From assembly GCF_009901565.1 (NCBI RefSeq), contig NZ_WXEW01000013.1, forward strand, positions 62,001-126,000: DNA of 64,000 nucleotides. The letters run 5' to 3'. The position numbers were made by a program, and so were the translations under genes. Origin of the DNA: Herbidospora solisilvae. Its GTDB lineage: Bacteria > Actinomycetota > Actinomycetes > Streptosporangiales > Streptosporangiaceae. Below the pieces are notes generated by a model. The model did no database searches. It saw only the letters and a list, made by a program, of their open reading frames with translations, and was not told where the DNA came from. Shown here piece by piece: positions 39,806 through 48,799 of this stretch. Numbering within the stretch: position 1 is the stretch's first letter; each line of letters starts with the position of its first letter.

Positions 39806-41524
39806 ATGGGTGAACTGGACCACCGCTACCGGGGCGAACATCCGATCCGGACGCTCGCCTACCTCTATCGCGACCACCGCGCATCGCTCCTGATCGCGGT
39901 GGTCGCCTTCGTGTTCAAGCACAGCCCCACGTGGGTGCTGCCGCTGGTCACCGCCAACATCATCGACGTCCTGGTCGACGGGGGACCGGTCTCGGGCATC
40001 TGGCTCAACGCCGGGGTGCTCTGCGTGCTGCTCACCCTGAACTACCCCTTCCACCTGCTCTACGTACGCCACCTCAGCGGCACCATCCGCAAGGTGAGCA
40101 CGGGATTGCGCTCCTCGCTCTGCGCCCGGATGCAGCAGTTGTCGATCGGTTACCACGCCCGGGTCAGCGCCGGGGTGCTGCAGACCAAGGTCATCCGCGA
40201 CGTCGAGAGCGTCGAGACGATGTCGCAGCAGGCCGGCGACATCGGCCTGTCGGCGATCGTGATGCTGGCCGGCGGGGTGACCGTCATCGCGGTCAAGGTG
40301 CCCCAGGCGCTGCCGGTCTTCCTGGTCGTCGTCCCGGCCGCCGCGATCCTGGTGATGAAGATGCGCGATCGGCTGCGCACCGACAACGAGAACTTCCGCC
40401 TGGAGGTCGAGCGGCTGTCGTCCCGGGTGACCGAGATGACGCACCTGATCCCGATCACCCGCGCCCACGGCCTGGAGAAGGACGCCCTGCACCGCGTCGA
40501 CGGCACCCTGCGCAACGTCCTGCGCACCGGGCTGCGGCTCGACCTCGTCAACGGCAGGTTCGGCTCGCTCGCCTGGATCCTGCTCAACACGCTCGGCGTG
40601 GTGTGCCTGGCGGGGGCCGCGCTGGTGTCGTACTACCGCGTGTTCGCGCTGACCCCCGGCGACGTCGTCATGCTCAGCACCTTCTTCACCACCCTGACCA
40701 CCGCGGTCACCTCGCTGATGAGCCTGACCCCGATCATCAGCAAGGGCCTGGAGTCGGTCCGCTCGATCGGCGAGGTCCTCCAGGCCCCCGACCTGGAGCA
40801 CAACGACGGCAAGGCCGAGGTCACGAAGGTGACGGGCCGCCTCGACTTCCAGGACGTCGCCTACACCTACGGGGTCAGGGGCATCTCCCTGTCGGTACGC
40901 CCCGGGGAGACCGTGGCCCTCGTCGGCGCCTCCGGCGCGGGCAAGTCCACCGTCCTCAACCTCGTCATCGGCTTCCTCCGCCCGACCGAGGGCCGCATCC
41001 TGCTCGACGGCGTCGACATGGAGACCCTCGACCTGCGCACCTACCGGAGGTTCGTGTCGGTCGTGCCGCAGGAGTCGATCCTGTTCGAGGGCAGCGTCAG
41101 GGAGAACGTCACCTACGGCCTGGGCGACGTCCCCGGCGAGGTGGTGCGCCGCGCCCTGGAGGACGCCAACGCCGCCGAGTTCGTCGACCGGCTCCCCGAC
41201 GGCTGGGACACCGTGGTCGGCGAGCGCGGCGCCCGCCTGTCGGGCGGCCAGAAGCAGCGCCTGGCCATCGCCCGCGCGCTGATCAGGGACCCTCGCATCC
41301 TGATCCTCGACGAGGCCCTCGACACCCGCTCGGAGAAGCTGATCCAGCAGGCCATGGCCCGCCTGGTGGCCGGCCGGACGGTCCTCGTGGTGGCCCACCG
41401 GCTGTCCACGATCCGCAACGCCGACCGCATCGTGGTCATGGAGCACGGCCGCGTCGCCGAGACCGGCTCCCACGACGACCTGGTCCGCGCGGGCGGCGCC
41501 TACGCCCTGCTCCAGTCGGCCTGA
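39806..41524 (+). CDS. ABC exporter (fused permease-ATPase) with a shortened D-loop
   Basis: A 572-residue half transporter. Six membrane helices lie in residues 1 to about 310 (HRASLLIAVVAFVFKHSPTW and so on), then a nucleotide-binding domain with Walker A GASGAGKST, Q-loop VPQESILFEG, signature LSGGQKQRLA, Walker B ILILDEA and switch VVAHRLST. The D-loop is odd: the usual DEATSALD is reduced to DEALD (41321-41332), an exact loss of three residues. Walker B Glu and LD remain. A GAGGA site precedes ATG 39806. The likely role is drug or lipid export as a homodimer, if the shortened loop still supports the dimer interface. Confidence 0.9.
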   Translation: MGELDHRYRGEHPIRTLAYLYRDHRASLLIAVVAFVFKHSPTWVLPLVTANIIDVLVDGGPVSGIWLNAGVLCVLLTLNYPFHLLYVRHLSGTIRKVSTGLRSSLCARMQQLSIGYHARVSAGVLQTKVIRDVESVETMSQQAGDIGLSAIVMLAGGVTVIAVKVPQALPVFLVVVPAAAILVMKMRDRLRTDNENFRLEVERLSSRVTEMTHLIPITRAHGLEKDALHRVDGTLRNVLRTGLRLDLVNGRFGSLAWILLNTLGVVCLAGAALVSYYRVFALTPGDVVMLSTFFTTLTTAVTSLMSLTPIISKGLESVRSIGEVLQAPDLEHNDGKAEVTKVTGRLDFQDVAYTYGVRGISLSVRPGETVALVGASGAGKSTVLNLVIGFLRPTEGRILLDGVDMETLDLRTYRRFVSVVPQESILFEGSVRENVTYGLGDVPGEVVRRALEDANAAEFVDRLPDGWDTVVGERGARLSGGQKQRLAIARALIRDPRILILDEALDTRSEKLIQQAMARLVAGRTVLVVAHRLSTIRNADRIVVMEHGRVAETGSHDDLVRAGGAYALLQSA

Positions 41525-41624
41525 TCCAGGCCTGATCGCGTGTCTGACACGGGTTTGCAAGGATCCTGCAGGCGGCCCGGTGCATAAGGGAGGGCAACAC
41601 CCGCGCCTTTCTGGAGCTCCACCG

Positions 41625-42224
41625 ATGATCCTGCGCACCCTCACGGCCGCTGCCCTCCTGCTCGGCGCCACGGCCGCCCCCGCCTCCGCCGCCCCGCAGC
41701 TCTGCCGTGAGGGCTTCGTCTTCCGCGCCGCCCGCCCCGCCGACAAGGTCTGCGTGACCCCGGCGACGCGGGCCCGCACCCTGGCCGACAACGCCCTCAA
41801 GGCCACCCGCTGGGCAGACGACGACCACGCCTGCGTCGACGGCTACGTCTGGCGCGAGGCCTTCCACGAGGACGACGTCTGCGTGATCCCCTCGGTCCGC
41901 GCCCAGGCCAGGGCCGACAACGCGGCGGCCGAGTCGCGCCGCATGCTGGCCAAACTGTGGATCACCACCGAGGGCCACGTGGTCAAGCTGAACGGCTCCC
42001 ACTACAACGTCGGCCAGGTCAAGCTGTACGTCCGCCGCTCCGGCGGCGACCTGGTCTGGAGCGGCGTGATCGCCGCCGCCGAGTTCCCCGGCTACCCCGG
42101 CGGGAGCTGGGGCAAGAAGACCGGCCTGCCGCACTGCTCCGGCGCCCCCGACGCCTACGCCCGCGCCCAGGACGTGACGTCCGGCCGATGGTCGGCGAAG
42201 GTGCCGCTGCGCACCGGCTGTTGA
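41625..42224 (+). CDS. Secreted protein with two Cys-repeat modules
   Basis: A 199-residue protein from ATG 41625 (CTGGAG upstream), with a signal peptide ending APASA. Two homologous modules follow: CREGFVFRAARPADKVCVTP...RARTLADNA and CVDGYVWREAFHEDDVCVIP...RAQARADNA, each with two Cys, an FVWREA-type strand and an arginine/asparagine helix. From memory this GYVWREA-DDVCVTP module is common, singly or repeated, in exported actinomycete proteins of unknown role. The C-terminal part is a beta domain (VVKLNGSHYNVGQVKLYVRR). Confidence 0.7.
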   Translation: MILRTLTAAALLLGATAAPASAAPQLCREGFVFRAARPADKVCVTPATRARTLADNALKATRWADDDHACVDGYVWREAFHEDDVCVIPSVRAQARADNAAAESRRMLAKLWITTEGHVVKLNGSHYNVGQVKLYVRRSGGDLVWSGVIAAAEFPGYPGGSWGKKTGLPHCSGAPDAYARAQDVTSGRWSAKVPLRTGC

Positions 42225-42261
42225 TGTTCATCGGGCCCTCGCCGGGGTAGCACGGCGGCGC

Positions 42262-43020
42262 ATGACGGAGATGCGCCGATGGTTGCTGGGACCCGACGGC
42301 GCCCTGGGCGCGCGGCTGACCGCCGCGACCCTGGCGGCCGCGATCCTCCTGGTCCCGTTCATGTTGCTGCTGGTCCTCGTGAAGAGCGCCTTCCCGCCCC
42401 TGAACCGGTTCGACCAGGGGGTGGCCGCCGATCTGCACTCCTACGCCCTGAGCAATCCCGGGTTCGCCCGCGCGATGGAGTTCATCACCGACGCGCTCGC
42501 CCCGGAGACCTGGCGGGTGCTGGTCGGCGCGGCGGCCGTCTACACGCTGCTGCGCGGCGCGCCCCGGCTCGCCATCTGGGCGATCACGACCGTGGCCGCG
42601 GGCGGGCTGATCGGGCTGGCCGTGAAGATCGCCGTCGAGCGGGCCCGGCCGATGTTGCCCGACCCGGTCTCCTGGGCCCCCGGCTGGTCGTTCCCCTCGG
42701 GCCACGCCCTCAATGCGGCGCTGGGGGCGGTCACGCTGGTCCTCCTGCTGCTGCCGGTGCTGCACGGCGTCTGGCGCGTGGTCGCCTGGGTGCTGGCCGC
42801 GCTGGCCTCGCTGACGGTCGCGTTCACCCGGGTCGCCCTCGGCGTGCACTGGCTCAGCGACGTCGTGGCCGGGCTGATCCTCGCGCTGGCGGTGGTGGCC
42901 GCCACGGCCGCCGGATTCGAGGCGTGGCGGCGGCGGATGGGCCGGCGGCCGGTCGAACCCCACATCGAGGGCGTCGAACCCGAGTTCGCCGCCCCGAACG
43001 GCAATGGCGAACCCCGATGA
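42262..43020 (+). CDS. PAP2-family phosphatase, copy 1
   Basis: A 252-residue membrane phosphatase: KIAVERARP (motif KxxxxxxRP), PSGHALNAA (PSGH), and HWLSDVVAGLI (SRxxxxxHxxxD region). Six hydrophobic helices surround these. It removes phosphate from lipid phosphates such as phosphatidate or undecaprenyl pyrophosphate. The ATG at 42262 or 42271 may be used; neither has a good ribosome site. It is followed by a second PAP2 gene. Confidence 0.88.
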   Translation: MTEMRRWLLGPDGALGARLTAATLAAAILLVPFMLLLVLVKSAFPPLNRFDQGVAADLHSYALSNPGFARAMEFITDALAPETWRVLVGAAAVYTLLRGAPRLAIWAITTVAAGGLIGLAVKIAVERARPMLPDPVSWAPGWSFPSGHALNAALGAVTLVLLLLPVLHGVWRVVAWVLAALASLTVAFTRVALGVHWLSDVVAGLILALAVVAATAAGFEAWRRRMGRRPVEPHIEGVEPEFAAPNGNGEPR

Positions 43021-43054
43021 CGGCTTCGATGAAAGCCCAAGATTGGAGCCCCCA

Positions 43055-43795
43055 ATGGTGACGACACGTCCCGCCGAGACCCCCGTGACGGTCCGCGGTC
43101 ATCAGCGGCCCTGGCAGCGGGTCGACTACAAGGAAGTCGGGCGGCGGGTGCTGCTACCCCTCCTGGCCCTGCTGATCGCCACGCTCGGCACCGGTCTGCT
43201 GCTGGTCAACGTGCTGGGGGACACCTGGCTGATCGAGCGGGACGAGGCGGTCAGCCGGGAGGTCGCGGGGGAGCGGTCGCCGTTCTGGAACGGGGTGACC
43301 GACGTCGTGTCGTCGTTCTCGGACACGCCGGTGATCGTCGTCGCCACGGCGATCTTCGCGATCGGGTTCCGGATCGCCTACAAGCGCTGGCGCGAGTCGG
43401 TCTTCCTGATCTTCGCCGTGTGGTCGCAGTCGCTGATCTTCCTGGCGTCCACGGTCGTGTCGCAGCGGCCCCGGCCCGAGGTCGCCCACCTCGACCCGGC
43501 GCCGCCCACCTCCAGCTGGCCCTCCGGGCACACCAGCGCCGGGGTCGCCTTCTACTTCGGGCTCGCCACCGTGCTCACCCTGCACACGCACCGGCACGCG
43601 ATCCTGCGCTGGGTGCTGCTGGCGATCGGCCTGGCCGTCCCGCTCGCCATCGCGGGGGCGCGCCTCTACCGGGGCATGCACCACCTGACCGACGTGAGCT
43701 GGGGCTTCATGCTCGGCGCGGCCTGTGTGGCGATCCTCGCCGGTGGAGCCCTCTACCGGCCCGCTCTGAAGGCCAGCGGCCGGGTCTCCACCTGA
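43055..43795 (+). CDS. PAP2-family phosphatase, copy 2
   Basis: A 246-residue membrane phosphatase. ATG 43055 has GGAG 6 nt upstream; the frame also starts at 43004, inside the first PAP2 gene, without a site. Motifs: VVSQRPRPEVAH, SWPSGHTSAG and RGMHHLTDVSWG. It differs from copy 1 in length of the N-terminal part (basic, cytoplasmic) and in sequence, so the two are paralogues, not a recent duplication. Both probably act on undecaprenyl- or phosphatidyl-phosphates. Confidence 0.87.
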   Translation: MVTTRPAETPVTVRGHQRPWQRVDYKEVGRRVLLPLLALLIATLGTGLLLVNVLGDTWLIERDEAVSREVAGERSPFWNGVTDVVSSFSDTPVIVVATAIFAIGFRIAYKRWRESVFLIFAVWSQSLIFLASTVVSQRPRPEVAHLDPAPPTSSWPSGHTSAGVAFYFGLATVLTLHTHRHAILRWVLLAIGLAVPLAIAGARLYRGMHHLTDVSWGFMLGAACVAILAGGALYRPALKASGRVST

Positions 43796-44340
43796 CCGTC
43801 GCCGACCAGCGCCCTGACCTCGTCGATGGACGAGGTGAGCAGCTCCCGCAGGATCAGGTCGGGATCGTCGACGCAGGCCTGCGAGACGCCCCGTACGGCG
43901 AGCTGGACCGTGTTCGGCGCCGCGTAGCGGCGGAAGCCGCGGCGGGACACCTTGACCCCGCTGCGGAAGCCGTAGGCCCAGCGGGCGGCGTCGGGCACCA
44001 GGTCGAGCGCCTCCTGGCTGGCCGGTTCGAGGCCGGGTTCGCGGCCTTCGAGGTCGGCCAGGACGTGCTCGGCCGCCAGCACCGAGACCGCGAGGGCCAG
44101 TTGCCGTTCGGCCGCGACCACCGGCAGCGCCGTCGTGGCCGCGCGCAGCGCGATCCGGACGTCGGCCCGTGGATCGTTGGTGGTGAGTCCGATCACCGAC
44201 GGGATCAGCGGCGCGAGCCGCTGCCGGTTGGCGTCGGTCGTGTAGTCGTTGACGAGCCGCGCCATCGCCGCCAAAAGCGGGTGGGTGCAGGCCGGGTGGT
44301 CGCTCCAGCGCTCACCGGCCAGGTAGGACGCGAACTCCAT
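43753..44340 (-). CDS. Conserved hypothetical protein
   Basis: A 195-residue helical protein from ATG 44340 (AAGGGTG upstream): MEFASYLAGERWSDHPACTH, LLAAMARLVNDYTTDANRQR, then a long Ala/Leu-rich middle and a C-terminal segment. No membrane helix or signal. I recall close relatives in many actinomycetes without a known function; Cys and His in SDHPACTHP could bind metal. Its last 43 nt overlap the convergent PAP2 gene. Confidence 0.7.
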   Translation of the reverse strand: MEFASYLAGERWSDHPACTHPLLAAMARLVNDYTTDANRQRLAPLIPSVIGLTTNDPRADVRIALRAATTALPVVAAERQLALAVSVLAAEHVLADLEGREPGLEPASQEALDLVPDAARWAYGFRSGVKVSRRGFRRYAAPNTVQLAVRGVSQACVDDPDLILRELLTSSIDEVRALVGDGQVETRPLAFRAGR

Positions 44341-44520
44341 GAAACACGCACCCTTGCGCGGGTTGCGGTGCTTGCCTCGGGACAGCAGCGGGACCGCCGC
44401 CGGAAGGTGACCTTGCACAGCCGCTCCATGCGATTTCGCCCAGGATGTCACTTTCCATAGTGCGCCCGGATCACGCGGATCGGAAGGCCCCCCTCCGACG
44501 GCGGCCCCTTTCAGCGGATG

Positions 44521-44763
44521 TCAGCCCCCGCTCTTGCGGCGAAACGAACGTTTGCCGCCGGCGGCCTCATGCGTGCCGTGGATCTTCGACGACCCCCGGG
44601 CACCCTTCCCGTTGCGGTCGGACTGCGCCTGGCGCTTACGGTCGAGTGCCTCGCGGAACTTCCGCTTGAGCTCGTCTTCCGCGCTCGCCTCTTCGGCGAC
44701 CCCGTCGGTCGACTCGTCGGTCGGCTCCGCCTCGACGGCGGAATCGGGTGTGCTGTCAGACAT
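44521..44763 (-). CDS. DUF5302 domain protein
   Basis: An 80-residue acidic, then basic protein: a Glu/Ser-rich start, DELKRKFREALDRKRQAQSD in the middle and a Lys/Arg/Gly tail with KIHGTHEAAGGKRSFRRKSG. It matches the DUF5302 family of small actinobacterial proteins. AGGAGG stands 8 nt before the ATG. The function is unknown; a disordered, nucleic-acid-associated protein would fit the composition. Confidence 0.85.
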   Translation of the reverse strand: MSDSTPDSAVEAEPTDESTDGVAEEASAEDELKRKFREALDRKRQAQSDRNGKGARGSSKIHGTHEAAGGKRSFRRKSGG

Positions 44764-44831
44764 CGGACCTCCTGGGCTGTCACTTTACCGCTCCCGTTCA
44801 CGCGGTAAGGTCCAGCCGGAAAGGGGCTTTC

Positions 44832-45464
44832 ATGCTGGGATCGGTGCTTCCTCCGGGTGTCGTGTGGCACGAGAGCTTCAGCGACCCGCCCGGCGTGCGG
44901 CCCCTCCCCGAGGAGGAGTCTCTGGTCGCCCGGGCCGTGCCGCGCCGCCGCGCCGAGTTCGCGACCGCCCGCTGGTGCGCCCGCCAGGCGCTCTCGTCCT
45001 TCGGGCACGCCGACACGCCCATCCTGTCCGGCCCGAAGCGCGAACCCCTGTGGCCCGAGGGCATCGTGGGCAGCATGACCCACTGCGACGGCTACCGGGC
45101 CGCCGCCGTGGCCTCCGGCGACGTGGTCGTCTCGATCGGCATCGACGCCGAGCCCGACCAGCCCGTGCCCGACGGGGTGCTCGGCGCCGTCGCCTCGCCC
45201 GAGGAGCAGCTGGCGGTCGGGCGGCTGCTGGCTGACCGTCCGGTGGTGGCCTGGGACCGGCTGCTGTTCTCCGCGAAGGAGTCGGTGTACAAGGCGTGGT
45301 TCCCGATCACGGGGCGCTGGCTGGGGTTCGAGGACGCCCATGTGACCTTCGGGGACGGTGTGTTCAGCGCCCGGATCCTCGTCGACTCGCCGTTACCGGT
45401 GTTCGAGGGCCGCTGGGCGGCCGAGGGCGGACTCCTCGTCACCTCTGTGGTCGTGCAGGCGTAA
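44832..45464 (+). CDS. 4'-phosphopantetheinyl transferase (PPTase, Sfp/EntD type)
   Basis: A 210-residue enzyme that transfers phosphopantetheine from CoA to acyl or peptidyl carrier proteins. Motifs are IGIDAEP (Mg-binding D and E) and FSAKESVYKAW (KExxYK). ATG 44832 has AAAGGGG upstream. EntD-like features are RRRAEFATARWCARQAL and GSMTHCDGYRAAAV. It may serve fatty acid, polyketide and peptide synthases; no carrier protein is in the window. Confidence 0.93.
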   Translation: MLGSVLPPGVVWHESFSDPPGVRPLPEEESLVARAVPRRRAEFATARWCARQALSSFGHADTPILSGPKREPLWPEGIVGSMTHCDGYRAAAVASGDVVVSIGIDAEPDQPVPDGVLGAVASPEEQLAVGRLLADRPVVAWDRLLFSAKESVYKAWFPITGRWLGFEDAHVTFGDGVFSARILVDSPLPVFEGRWAAEGGLLVTSVVVQA

Positions 45465-45474
45465 TGTCGGTTAT

Positions 45475-46122
45475 GTGCGCGTGATCGTGTTCGGGGCGAC
45501 CGGGATGATCGGGCAGGGCGTCCTGCGGGAGTGCCTGCTCGCCCCCGACGTGTCCGAGGTGCTCGTCGTCGGGCGCACGCCCACCGGCGTCACCGACCCC
45601 AAACTCACCGAGGTGATCGCCGACCTCGGGCAACCGGCCGAGTACACCGCGTTCCTCCAGGGCTTCGACGCGTGTTTCTTCTGCGTCGGGGTCAGTTCGG
45701 CCGGGATGTCGGAGGCCGACTACCGGAGGGTGACGTACACGATGACCATGGACGTCGCCCGCACGCTGCGGCGCGACGTGACGTTCGTGTACGTCTCGGG
45801 CCAGGGCGCCGACGCCGGAGGGCGCCGGATGTGGGCCCGGGTCAAGGGCGAGACCGAGAACGCGCTGTTCGAGCGGTTCGACCGGGCCTTCGCGCTGCGC
45901 CCCGGCTTCATCCGGGCCATGCACGGCGCGACCAGCAAGACCCGGTCCTACCGGGTGCTCTACATGATCGGCACGCCGATCTGGCCGGTCTTCACCCGGC
46001 TGTTCCCCCGGATGGTCACCACCACCGAGGCGATCGGCCGGGCCATGCTCGCCCTCGCGCGCGGAGCAAAAGCCCCGAAAATCCTATATGCGACCGGTAT
46101 CAACCGGCTCGCCCGGATGTGA
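45475..46122 (+). CDS. NAD(P)-binding epimerase/YbjT-like protein
   Basis: A 215-residue Rossmann protein from GTG 45475: VRVIVFGATGMIGQGVLREC (GxTGxxG), a VVGRT strand, FVYVSGQGAD and KGETENALFERFDRAFALRP. It fits the atypical SDR / HSCARG-like group. Substrate is unknown. The gap to the PPTase gene is 10 nt, so they may be cotranscribed. Confidence 0.85.
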   Translation: MRVIVFGATGMIGQGVLRECLLAPDVSEVLVVGRTPTGVTDPKLTEVIADLGQPAEYTAFLQGFDACFFCVGVSSAGMSEADYRRVTYTMTMDVARTLRRDVTFVYVSGQGADAGGRRMWARVKGETENALFERFDRAFALRPGFIRAMHGATSKTRSYRVLYMIGTPIWPVFTRLFPRMVTTTEAIGRAMLALARGAKAPKILYATGINRLARM

Positions 46123-46136
46123 AAGGCTTCCGTGCC

Positions 46137-46955
46137 ATGGAACGCATCTGTGTCACCGGCGCCGCCGGGAAGGCCGGCCGGGCCGTCGTCGCCGACCTGC
46201 GGGAACACGGCTACGACGTGGTCGCCACCGACCTCGGCGGGCCCGGCGTGCTGGCCGCCGACCTGACCGACCACGGCCAGGCGATCGAGGTCCTCGAAGG
46301 CTGCTCGGCCGTCGTCCACCTGGCCAACATCCCCGCCCCCGGCCTGGCCACCCCGGCGGTCACCTTCCAGCGCAACGTGACCATGAACGCCAACGTGTTC
46401 CTGGCGGCGGCCACCCTGAAGCTGCGCCGCGTCGTCTGGGCCTCCAGCGAGACCACCCTGGGCCTGCCCTTCGACGACGCCCCCCGCTACGCCCCCGTCG
46501 ACGAGGCCCACTACCCGGTGCCGACCTCGACCTACGCCCTGTCGAAGGTCGTCACCGAGACGACCGCCGAGCACGTCGCCGCGTGGTCGGGCATCCCGTT
46601 CGTGGCCCTGCGCCTGTCCAACATCCACCTGCCCGAGGACTACGCGAACGTTCCGTCGTACTGGGCCGACGCCGCCTCGCGGCGCTGGAACCTGTGGGGC
46701 TACGTCGACGTGCGCGACGTCGCCCAGAGCTGCCGCCTGGGCCTGACCGCCGAGGTCACCGGGGCCGAGAGCTTCGTAATCGCGGCGGCCGACACCATCA
46801 TGAACCGGCCCTCCGCCGACCTGCTGCGCGAGGAGTTCCCCGGCGTCGAGCTCACCCACGACGTGGGGGAGTTCGGCACGCTGCTGTCGATCGACAAGGC
46901 CAGGAAGGTGCTGGGCTACGACCCCCGGCACTCCTGGCGCGATCACGTGGGCTGA
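46137..46955 (+). CDS. NAD-dependent epimerase/dehydratase
   Basis: A 272-residue extended SDR: VTGAAGKAGRAVV (GxxGxxG), VHLANIP, the catalytic YALSK and VASSE-type serine (WASSET). It ends VLGYDPRHSWRDHVG. The sequence resembles uronate dehydrogenases and sugar-nucleotide epimerases; the substrate is unknown. It starts 14 nt after the preceding SDR gene and overlaps the convergent ACT-domain gene by 13 nt. Confidence 0.88.
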   Translation: MERICVTGAAGKAGRAVVADLREHGYDVVATDLGGPGVLAADLTDHGQAIEVLEGCSAVVHLANIPAPGLATPAVTFQRNVTMNANVFLAAATLKLRRVVWASSETTLGLPFDDAPRYAPVDEAHYPVPTSTYALSKVVTETTAEHVAAWSGIPFVALRLSNIHLPEDYANVPSYWADAASRRWNLWGYVDVRDVAQSCRLGLTAEVTGAESFVIAAADTIMNRPSADLLREEFPGVELTHDVGEFGTLLSIDKARKVLGYDPRHSWRDHVG

Positions 46956-47599
46956 GAGGCCGACCGGAAGGCCTTCTCCGCGCTCTGCTCGATCGCCGGC
47001 AGCAGCAGGAAGATGTCGAGGATCCGGGTCAGCCTGGCCACCTCGATCCGGTGGAAGGCGGGCCCCTCGACCCGGGCCAGCACCAGCGTCAGCGCCAGCG
47101 GCGGCAGCGGCGCGTTGACGACGTGGACCCCCGACTCCAGCGTCGCGGCCACCGGCCGGGCCGGCACGAGGTCGGGGAACCTGATCGACTCGGGCGCCCG
47201 CCAGCTCGCGCAGACCACGTCGTGACTGCCGTCGGCCGCGCAGGCGGCCCAGTCGGCGCTGAAGATCACCGGCATCGCGTCGACGAGGGTCGCCAGCGCG
47301 CGGTCTCCGGCGGTGGTCAGGAACTTGAGCACCTCCAGCTCCGGGTAGGTGCCCGGCGCCTCCCGGGTCGCCCAGACCCCCTCGACCTTGATGTCGGGGA
47401 TCTCGTCGAGCGTCCGGAGGAGATGCTCGCGTGGCGCGGCGTCGGGCCAGGAGACGGTGAAGTCGTCGACCGCGCGCTCCTCGCCCCGGTCGAGCACGAC
47501 GACCTGGATGATGTCGGCCCCCGCGACACCGAGGGCCTGCGTGACGGCGCCCAGGGCGCCGGGACGGTCGGGCAGCGCGATCCGCAACCGCAGCAGCAT
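46943..47599 (-). CDS. ACT-domain protein
   Basis: A 218-residue soluble protein. Residues 1-75 are an ACT domain: LRLRIALPDRPGALGAVTQA, LGVAGADIIQVVVLDRG, VDDFTVSW. The rest, with VCASWRAPESIRFPD and HVVNAPLPPLALTLVLARV, is a C-terminal domain of unknown type. It might sense an amino acid. It is divergent from dusB over 51 nt. Confidence 0.85.
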   Translation of the reverse strand: MLLRLRIALPDRPGALGAVTQALGVAGADIIQVVVLDRGEERAVDDFTVSWPDAAPREHLLRTLDEIPDIKVEGVWATREAPGTYPELEVLKFLTTAGDRALATLVDAMPVIFSADWAACAADGSHDVVCASWRAPESIRFPDLVPARPVAATLESGVHVVNAPLPPLALTLVLARVEGPAFHRIEVARLTRILDIFLLLPAIEQSAEKAFRSASQPT

Positions 47600-47650
47600 G
47601 CGACCAGGCTAGTGCACCGGTCACTCCCGGCCGTGGACGACAATGAGTGG

Positions 47651-48763
47651 ATGAAAATCGGGTCGCTCGACGTCTGGCCCCCCGTGGTGCTCGCCCCGAT
47701 GGCCGGCATCACCAACCGCGCCTACCGCACGCTCTGCCGCGAGCAGGGCGGCGGGTTGTTCGTGTGCGAGATGATCACCTCGCGGGCGCTGGTCGAACGC
47801 AACCCGCTCACCTACGAGATGATCCGCTTCGGGCCCACCGAGTCGCCGCGCAGCATCCAGCTCTACGGGGTCGACCCGGTGGTCATGGGCCGCGCGGCGA
47901 AGATCATCGCGGATGAGGACCTGGCCGACCACATCGACCTCAACTTCGGCTGCCCGGTGCCCAAGGTGACCCGGCGCGGCGGGGGCGCGGCGGTGCCCTA
48001 CAAGCGGCGGCTGCTCCGGTCGATCATCCGCGAGGTCGTGGCGAACGCGGGCCCCCTGCCGGTGACCGTGAAGATGCGCAAGGGCATCGACGACGACCAC
48101 CTGACCTACCTCGACGCCGGCCTGATCGCCGCCGAGGAGGGCGTGCAGGCCGTGGCCCTCCACGCCCGCACCGCCATCCAGCACTACGGCGGCTTCGCCG
48201 ACTGGGACGCCATCGCCCGCCTGCGCGACGCGGTGCCCGACTCGGTGCCGGTCCTGGGCAACGGCGACATCTGGACGGCCGACGACGCCCTGCGCATGGT
48301 CGCCCAGACCGGCTGCGACGGCGTGGTGATCGGGCGTGGTTGCCTCGGCCGCCCGTGGTTGTTCCGCGACCTGGAGAACGCGTTCAACGGCTCGCCCGAG
48401 CGCGCCGAGCCCCGCCTCGGCGAGGTGGTGACCATGTTGCTGCGCCACGCCGAGCTCCTGGTCGAGGTGATGGGCGACGAGAAGCACGGCGTCTCCGACT
48501 TCCGCAAGCACGTCGGGTGGTATCTGAAGGCGTTCTCGGTCGGCGCCGAGACCCGGCGGCTGACCGCCCAGGCCGCCTCGCTCGACGAGCTGCGCGAGCG
48601 CCTGTCGGGCCTCGACCTCGACCAGCCGTGGCCCGGCGAGGCCGCCGACGGCCCGCGCGGCAAGAGCGGCGAACGGCAGAAGGTCCTGCTGCCGCACGGC
48701 TGGCTCGACGACCCCGACGACTTCGCGGTCCCCGAGGTCGAAGACGCGCTTTCCGGCGGTTGA
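47651..48763 (+). CDS. dusB: tRNA-dihydrouridine synthase B
   Basis: A 370-residue FMN enzyme reducing uridines in the tRNA D loop. It starts PPVVLAPMAGITNRAYRTLC; NFGCPVPKVTRRGGGAA holds the catalytic Cys (about 101); GNGDIW and GVVIGRGCLGRPWLF bind FMN; the C-terminal helical domain follows. No ribosome site precedes ATG 47651, and GACAAT lies 7 nt upstream as a -10 candidate, so a leaderless message is possible. Confidence 0.95.
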   Translation: MKIGSLDVWPPVVLAPMAGITNRAYRTLCREQGGGLFVCEMITSRALVERNPLTYEMIRFGPTESPRSIQLYGVDPVVMGRAAKIIADEDLADHIDLNFGCPVPKVTRRGGGAAVPYKRRLLRSIIREVVANAGPLPVTVKMRKGIDDDHLTYLDAGLIAAEEGVQAVALHARTAIQHYGGFADWDAIARLRDAVPDSVPVLGNGDIWTADDALRMVAQTGCDGVVIGRGCLGRPWLFRDLENAFNGSPERAEPRLGEVVTMLLRHAELLVEVMGDEKHGVSDFRKHVGWYLKAFSVGAETRRLTAQAASLDELRERLSGLDLDQPWPGEAADGPRGKSGERQKVLLPHGWLDDPDDFAVPEVEDALSGG

Positions 48764-48799
48764 CGGGCACTTTATGGATTCGTGACTTATCGTGCTTGC

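Noticed and set aside
44832-45464. Phosphopantetheinyl transferase as sign of a biosynthetic gene cluster
   Set aside because: No polyketide, peptide synthetase or carrier protein genes are present nearby; neighbours are general oxidoreductases.
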